Shown here one piece after another: positions 9,601 through 10,199 of a stretch of 10,199 bases of DNA (the stretch's first letter is position 1; each line of letters starts with the position of its first letter). Source of the stretch: Synura sp. LO234KE (Eukaryota > Sar > Synurophyceae > Synurales > Mallomonadaceae). A program made the position numbers and the translations under genes. Under the pieces are notes generated by a model. It was given only the letters and a program-made list of their open reading frames with translations, was not told the origin of the DNA and did not search any database. Location of the stretch: the NCBI GenBank assembly GCA_015143735.1, contig VKHC01000681.1, forward strand, positions 1 through 10,199, read 5' to 3'.

Positions 9601-10199
9601 GTACTATGTCCTTATACAGAGATTTCCGGTATGCTGAGTGACATTAATAATTAACAAATGTAATATAAATTATCCGTCCTTCAAATCTTCGTGGTTCGCA
9701 GACGGTCCGTTTACTATAAATCCACACATCACGCGCTCTTTTGACGGTCGCGAAACTTGGAATGGTACAATCGTACTAGAGCCCGGTAAAGTTCCGTTTA
9801 CAATTGTGTTCTTTCTTTATTTTTAATTCGTATTTGTATACACATCAGACGGTATGCATGATTCCTAGTAGTTGCCTCGCATTCGTCCTACATTTGATTT
9901 TTATGATTCTCAGATTGTAAGTTAAAGTCTGCGCTTGCTTGATCACTGCTCTATCCAGAACTAATGGTTGTGTCCAGGCTGTGCGTACAATTATTATATG
10001 AAACGAATTTACTTAAGCTTAACGGATCTTTGTTTAAAGCCGGTGAATACAGAGACTACTTTACTCAAGATGTCATTTCGATTAACGCCGTTTTGTTGAT
10101 TGTACTGGTGAAAATGAATATGTTTCGAGCAGACTGTAAGTACTCTGTTAACATATCATTTAACATGTTACTTCTAATCCGAGCGCCTTCTAGGTGGTA
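3584..10199 (+). CDS. Secreted Cys-rich / Pro-Thr-repeat protein encoded by at least 83 mostly single-codon exons (3'-incomplete)
   Basis: Seen: a continuous series of modules in which an AG acceptor is followed by 3, 6 or 9 (twice 21) bases and then a GT donor, spaced about 50-107 nt apart from 3584 to the right edge. Every exon is a multiple of 3, so all introns are phase 0. The joined codons give 137 residues without a stop. GTAAGT occurs about 20 times here but only once on this strand in the 3.5 kb upstream. The product has an N-terminal hydrophobic stretch, six cysteines in C-x7-C-x7-CC-x4-C-x12-C spacing (residues 19-54), sequons at 64 and 68, and a PT-repeat linker from about residue 71. 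Inference: a secreted or cell-surface modular protein whose C-terminal part lies beyond the window. I do not recognise the family. Individual exons with weak signals (GAA 3853, ACG 4159, ATT 4294, the 21-mer at 9372) could be wrong without changing the frame. Confidence 0.85.
3675..3686 (+). promoter_or_regulatory. Candidate zero-length (recursive) splice site in intron 1
   Basis: CTACAG at 3675-3680 is followed directly by GTAAGA at 3681, an acceptor-donor fusion with no exon between. It divides the 239-nt interval between exon 1 and GAA 3853 into 67 and 172 nt. In fruit fly and vertebrates such AG|GT points act as ratchet sites that are respliced and leave no sequence in the mRNA. It could equally be a chance match in an unusually long intron. 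Confidence 0.4.
3853..3980 (+). CDS. Exons 2-4: rest of the signal-peptide region
   Basis: GAA 3853-3855 (Glu) has an A-rich, poor acceptor but a perfect GTAAGT donor. ATG 3905-3907 (Met) follows a strong T-rich acceptor, and its donor is GTAATG. A 21-nt exon at 3960-3980 encodes T-S-L-A-S-A-C and is followed by GTGAGT. The S-L-A-S-A|C string looks like a signal-peptidase c-region with cleavage before or near the Cys at residue 19. Glu and Met between the hydrophobic exon 1 and this c-region are odd for a signal peptide. Exon 2 may therefore be wrong, or a further hydrophobic exon between 3614 and 3852 may have been missed. One in-phase candidate there, 3718-3747, has a poor donor. Confidence 0.65.
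4045..5991 (+). CDS. Exons 5-31: cysteine-rich small domain (C-C-CC-C-C framework)
   Basis: Exons in order: AAA 4045, TCG 4105, ACG 4159 (GC donor), CAA 4233, ATT 4294, AAT 4368, AAT 4433, C-I-N 4494-4502, GGA 4598, GGG 4700, TTT 4791, ACT 4882, TAT 4956, TGT 5032, C-P-G 5095-5103, G-S 5169-5174, TGC 5258, AAC 5315, A-G 5390-5395, GAT 5479, TTG 5564, TAT 5646, AGT 5712, Q-P-S 5799-5807, CCG 5870, TAT 5923, TGC 5989. With the Cys that ends exon 4, this gives cysteines at residues 19, 27, 35, 36, 41 and 54. That fits the general inhibitor-cystine-knot spacing. The CC-x4-C and terminal Y-C also recall hevein-type chitin-binding modules, but the fold is not proven. Donors here are nearly all GTAAGT or GTGAGT. 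ATT 4294 is the one non-G exon whose donor lacks +5G. Confidence 0.82.
4159..4161 (+). CDS. Exon 7: single Thr codon with a GC donor
   Basis: TTAG | ACG | GCAAGA. Without this exon the intron between TCG 4105 and CAA 4233 would be 125 nt, longer than its neighbours. With it the introns are 51 and 71 nt, which is typical of this gene. GCAAG is the classic GC-AG donor, and the exon ends in G as such donors favour. The site rests on a single match, so it is moderately supported. Removing it drops one Thr and leaves the frame intact. Confidence 0.5.
6073..7146 (+). CDS. Exons 32-47: sixteen consecutive single-codon exons, spacer with two N-glycosylation sequons
   Basis: Codons: GTG 6073, GCT 6131, GTG 6191, TAT 6266, AAT 6353, CCG 6411, CAA 6498, AGC 6560, ACT 6624, AAT 6706, GAA 6783, ACT 6864, GGA 6938, AAC 6997, ACG 7059, ACG 7144. 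This is the longest uninterrupted run of 3-nt exons in the window. Residues 64-66 (N-E-T) and 68-70 (N-T-T) are N-X-T sequons, each spread over three exons. Introns are 55-84 nt. AAT 6353 and GAA 6783 have purine-rich acceptors, so those two are the least certain. The spacer carries the chain from the Cys-rich domain into the Pro-Thr linker, consistent with an extracellular, glycosylated protein. Confidence 0.82.
7214..9161 (+). CDS. Exons 48-71: Pro-Thr repeat linker, first part
   Basis: Exons: TCG 7214, CCG 7290, ACG 7357, GGG 7431, ATG 7497, CCG 7572, ACG 7633, G-A-S 7742-7750, CCG 7827, ACG 7915, L-K-P 8001-8009, ACG 8083, T-K-P 8152-8160, T-G-P 8261-8269, ACG 8352, A-K-P 8423-8431, ACG 8496, F-L-P 8580-8588, ACG 8651, G-P-T 8737-8745, R-S-P 8880-8888, ACG 8964, K-F-P 9037-9045, T-R-S 9153-9161. 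The architecture settles into a 3-nt Thr exon alternating with a 9-nt x-x-Pro exon, so introns fall between P and T of nearly every PT dipeptide. All exons here end in G, and the donors are loose (GTAATC, GTATTA, GTTATG, GTTCGC). The PT-x-x-PT linker would be extended and probably O-glycosylated. Similar linkers are known in diatom and other stramenopile wall or secreted proteins. Confidence 0.85.
8001..8009 (+). CDS. Exon 58: 9-nt exon with two in-frame acceptors
   Basis: Acceptor CTTAG at 7998-8000 gives L-K-P. A second AG at 8005-8006 gives the single codon CCG. Both keep phase 0, so alternative use would insert or skip two residues of the Pro-Thr linker. L-K-P matches the x-x-P exons on either side and follows a better pyrimidine context, so I take it as the main form. 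Confidence 0.7.
8793..8804 (+). promoter_or_regulatory. Candidate zero-length (recursive) splice site between exons 67 and 68
   Basis: CGTCAG ending at 8798 abuts GTGAAG at 8799. The interval from exon 67 to exon 68 is 134 nt. The site divides it into 53 and 81 nt, both ordinary intron sizes for this gene. The alternating exon pattern would have placed something near here, but no AG-codon-GT module is present. Confidence 0.45.
9311..9322 (+). promoter_or_regulatory. Candidate zero-length (recursive) splice site before exon 72
   Basis: CCGCAG ending at 9316 abuts GTATTT at 9317. It lies in the 210-nt interval before exon 72 and leaves a 55-nt right part and a 155-nt left part. The left part remains long, so something else may be missed there. 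The donor half is weak. Confidence 0.3.
9372..9392 (+). CDS. Exon 72: 21-nt exon with two cysteines inside the Pro-Thr linker
   Basis: Acceptor TCTCAG (ending at 9371) is followed by seven codons, C-D-D-C-K-T-T, and the donor GTATGA at 9393. The final ACG|GT matches the other Thr exons of the linker. The C-D-D-C segment is unlike the surrounding PT repeats, and the intron before it (9162-9371) is the longest unresolved one in this half. The exon could be an insertion in the linker, or neighbouring small exons may have been missed. Leaving it out would join T-R-S to I-A-P in frame, which also reads as a plausible linker. Confidence 0.5.
9469..10199 (+). CDS. Exons 73-83: Pro-Thr linker, second part, running off the window
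   Basis: Exons: I-A-P 9469-9477, ACG 9547, R-F-P 9620-9628, ACG 9702, S-P 9780-9785, ACG 9849, ATT 9914, GCT 9978, CCG 10040, ACT 10133, GTG 10194-10196. The alternation of Thr and x-x-Pro exons continues to 9851. The gene then returns to all single-codon exons. Where codons end in T (ATT, GCT, ACT), the donors again have G at +5 (GTAAGT, GTGCGT, GTAAGT). The last three bases of the window, GTA, begin the donor after exon 83, so the 3' end of the gene is missing. Confidence 0.82.

Noticed and set aside
9638-9826. 62-codon frame containing D-G and W-N-G-T-like strings
   Set aside because: The recurring D-G comes from reading AGACGGT in another frame. The frame does not connect with neighbouring ones, and the splice-site reading explains the recurrence.
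7059-9851. AGACGGT / AGCCGGT as DNA repeats, CRISPR-like repeats or protein-binding arrays
   Set aside because: The conserved core is only AG-codon-GT. It varies exactly as codons and donor positions should, spacing is irregular, and in the first half the middle triplet differs at nearly every site.
3584-10199. Segments as ciliate-type internal eliminated sequences or homing introns
   Set aside because: The boundaries are GT...AG with donor consensus, not TA-flanked or otherwise DNA-level junctions. The segments are too short for self-splicing introns.

Overview
The window is eukaryotic nuclear DNA, AT-rich, with no long open reading frame. At least 6.6 kb of it is one plus-strand gene that ordinary gene finding would miss, because almost all its exons are single codons. 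From 3584 to the right edge I can follow a chain of 83 proposed exons. Of these, 62 are 3 nt, 3 are 6 nt, 15 are 9 nt, 2 are 21 nt and the first is 30 nt. Nearly all introns are about 50-107 nt. Each module reads (C/T/A)AG | one to three codons | GTAAGT-like donor. All exon lengths are multiples of three and all introns are phase 0, so the chain gives 411 nt (137 codons) without an in-frame stop. The window ends in the intron after exon 83, so the gene continues.

The conceptual product looks biological. It starts with a short hydrophobic, signal-peptide-like N-terminus (3584-3980). A small cysteine-rich domain follows (up to 5991), with a C-C-CC-C-C framework compatible with a cystine-knot or hevein-like fold. 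Next is a spacer with two N-glycosylation sequons (6073-7146), then a Pro-Thr repeat linker (7214 to the edge) with 15 PT dipeptides. PT-rich linkers of this style are common in secreted and wall proteins of diatoms and other stramenopiles, so a protist of that kind is my best guess, at low confidence. The organism cannot be fixed from the sequence.

The splice signals have internal logic. In the cysteine-rich half, exons usually end in a base other than G and the donors are close to GTAAGT. In the Pro-Thr half, nearly every exon ends in G (CCG, ACG or TCG) and the donors are degenerate. Of 39 GT donors after a non-G exon, 38 keep G at +5; after a G-ending exon only 25 of 42 do. Three unusually long introns contain AG|GT points that could be zero-length (recursive) splice sites.

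Positions 1-3583 lie upstream. They hold no gene I can recognise, only short overlapping open frames, a coding-like but interrupted stretch at about 1260-2280, two related short repeats 2 kb apart, and AT-rich sequence with a 12-bp palindrome just before the gene.
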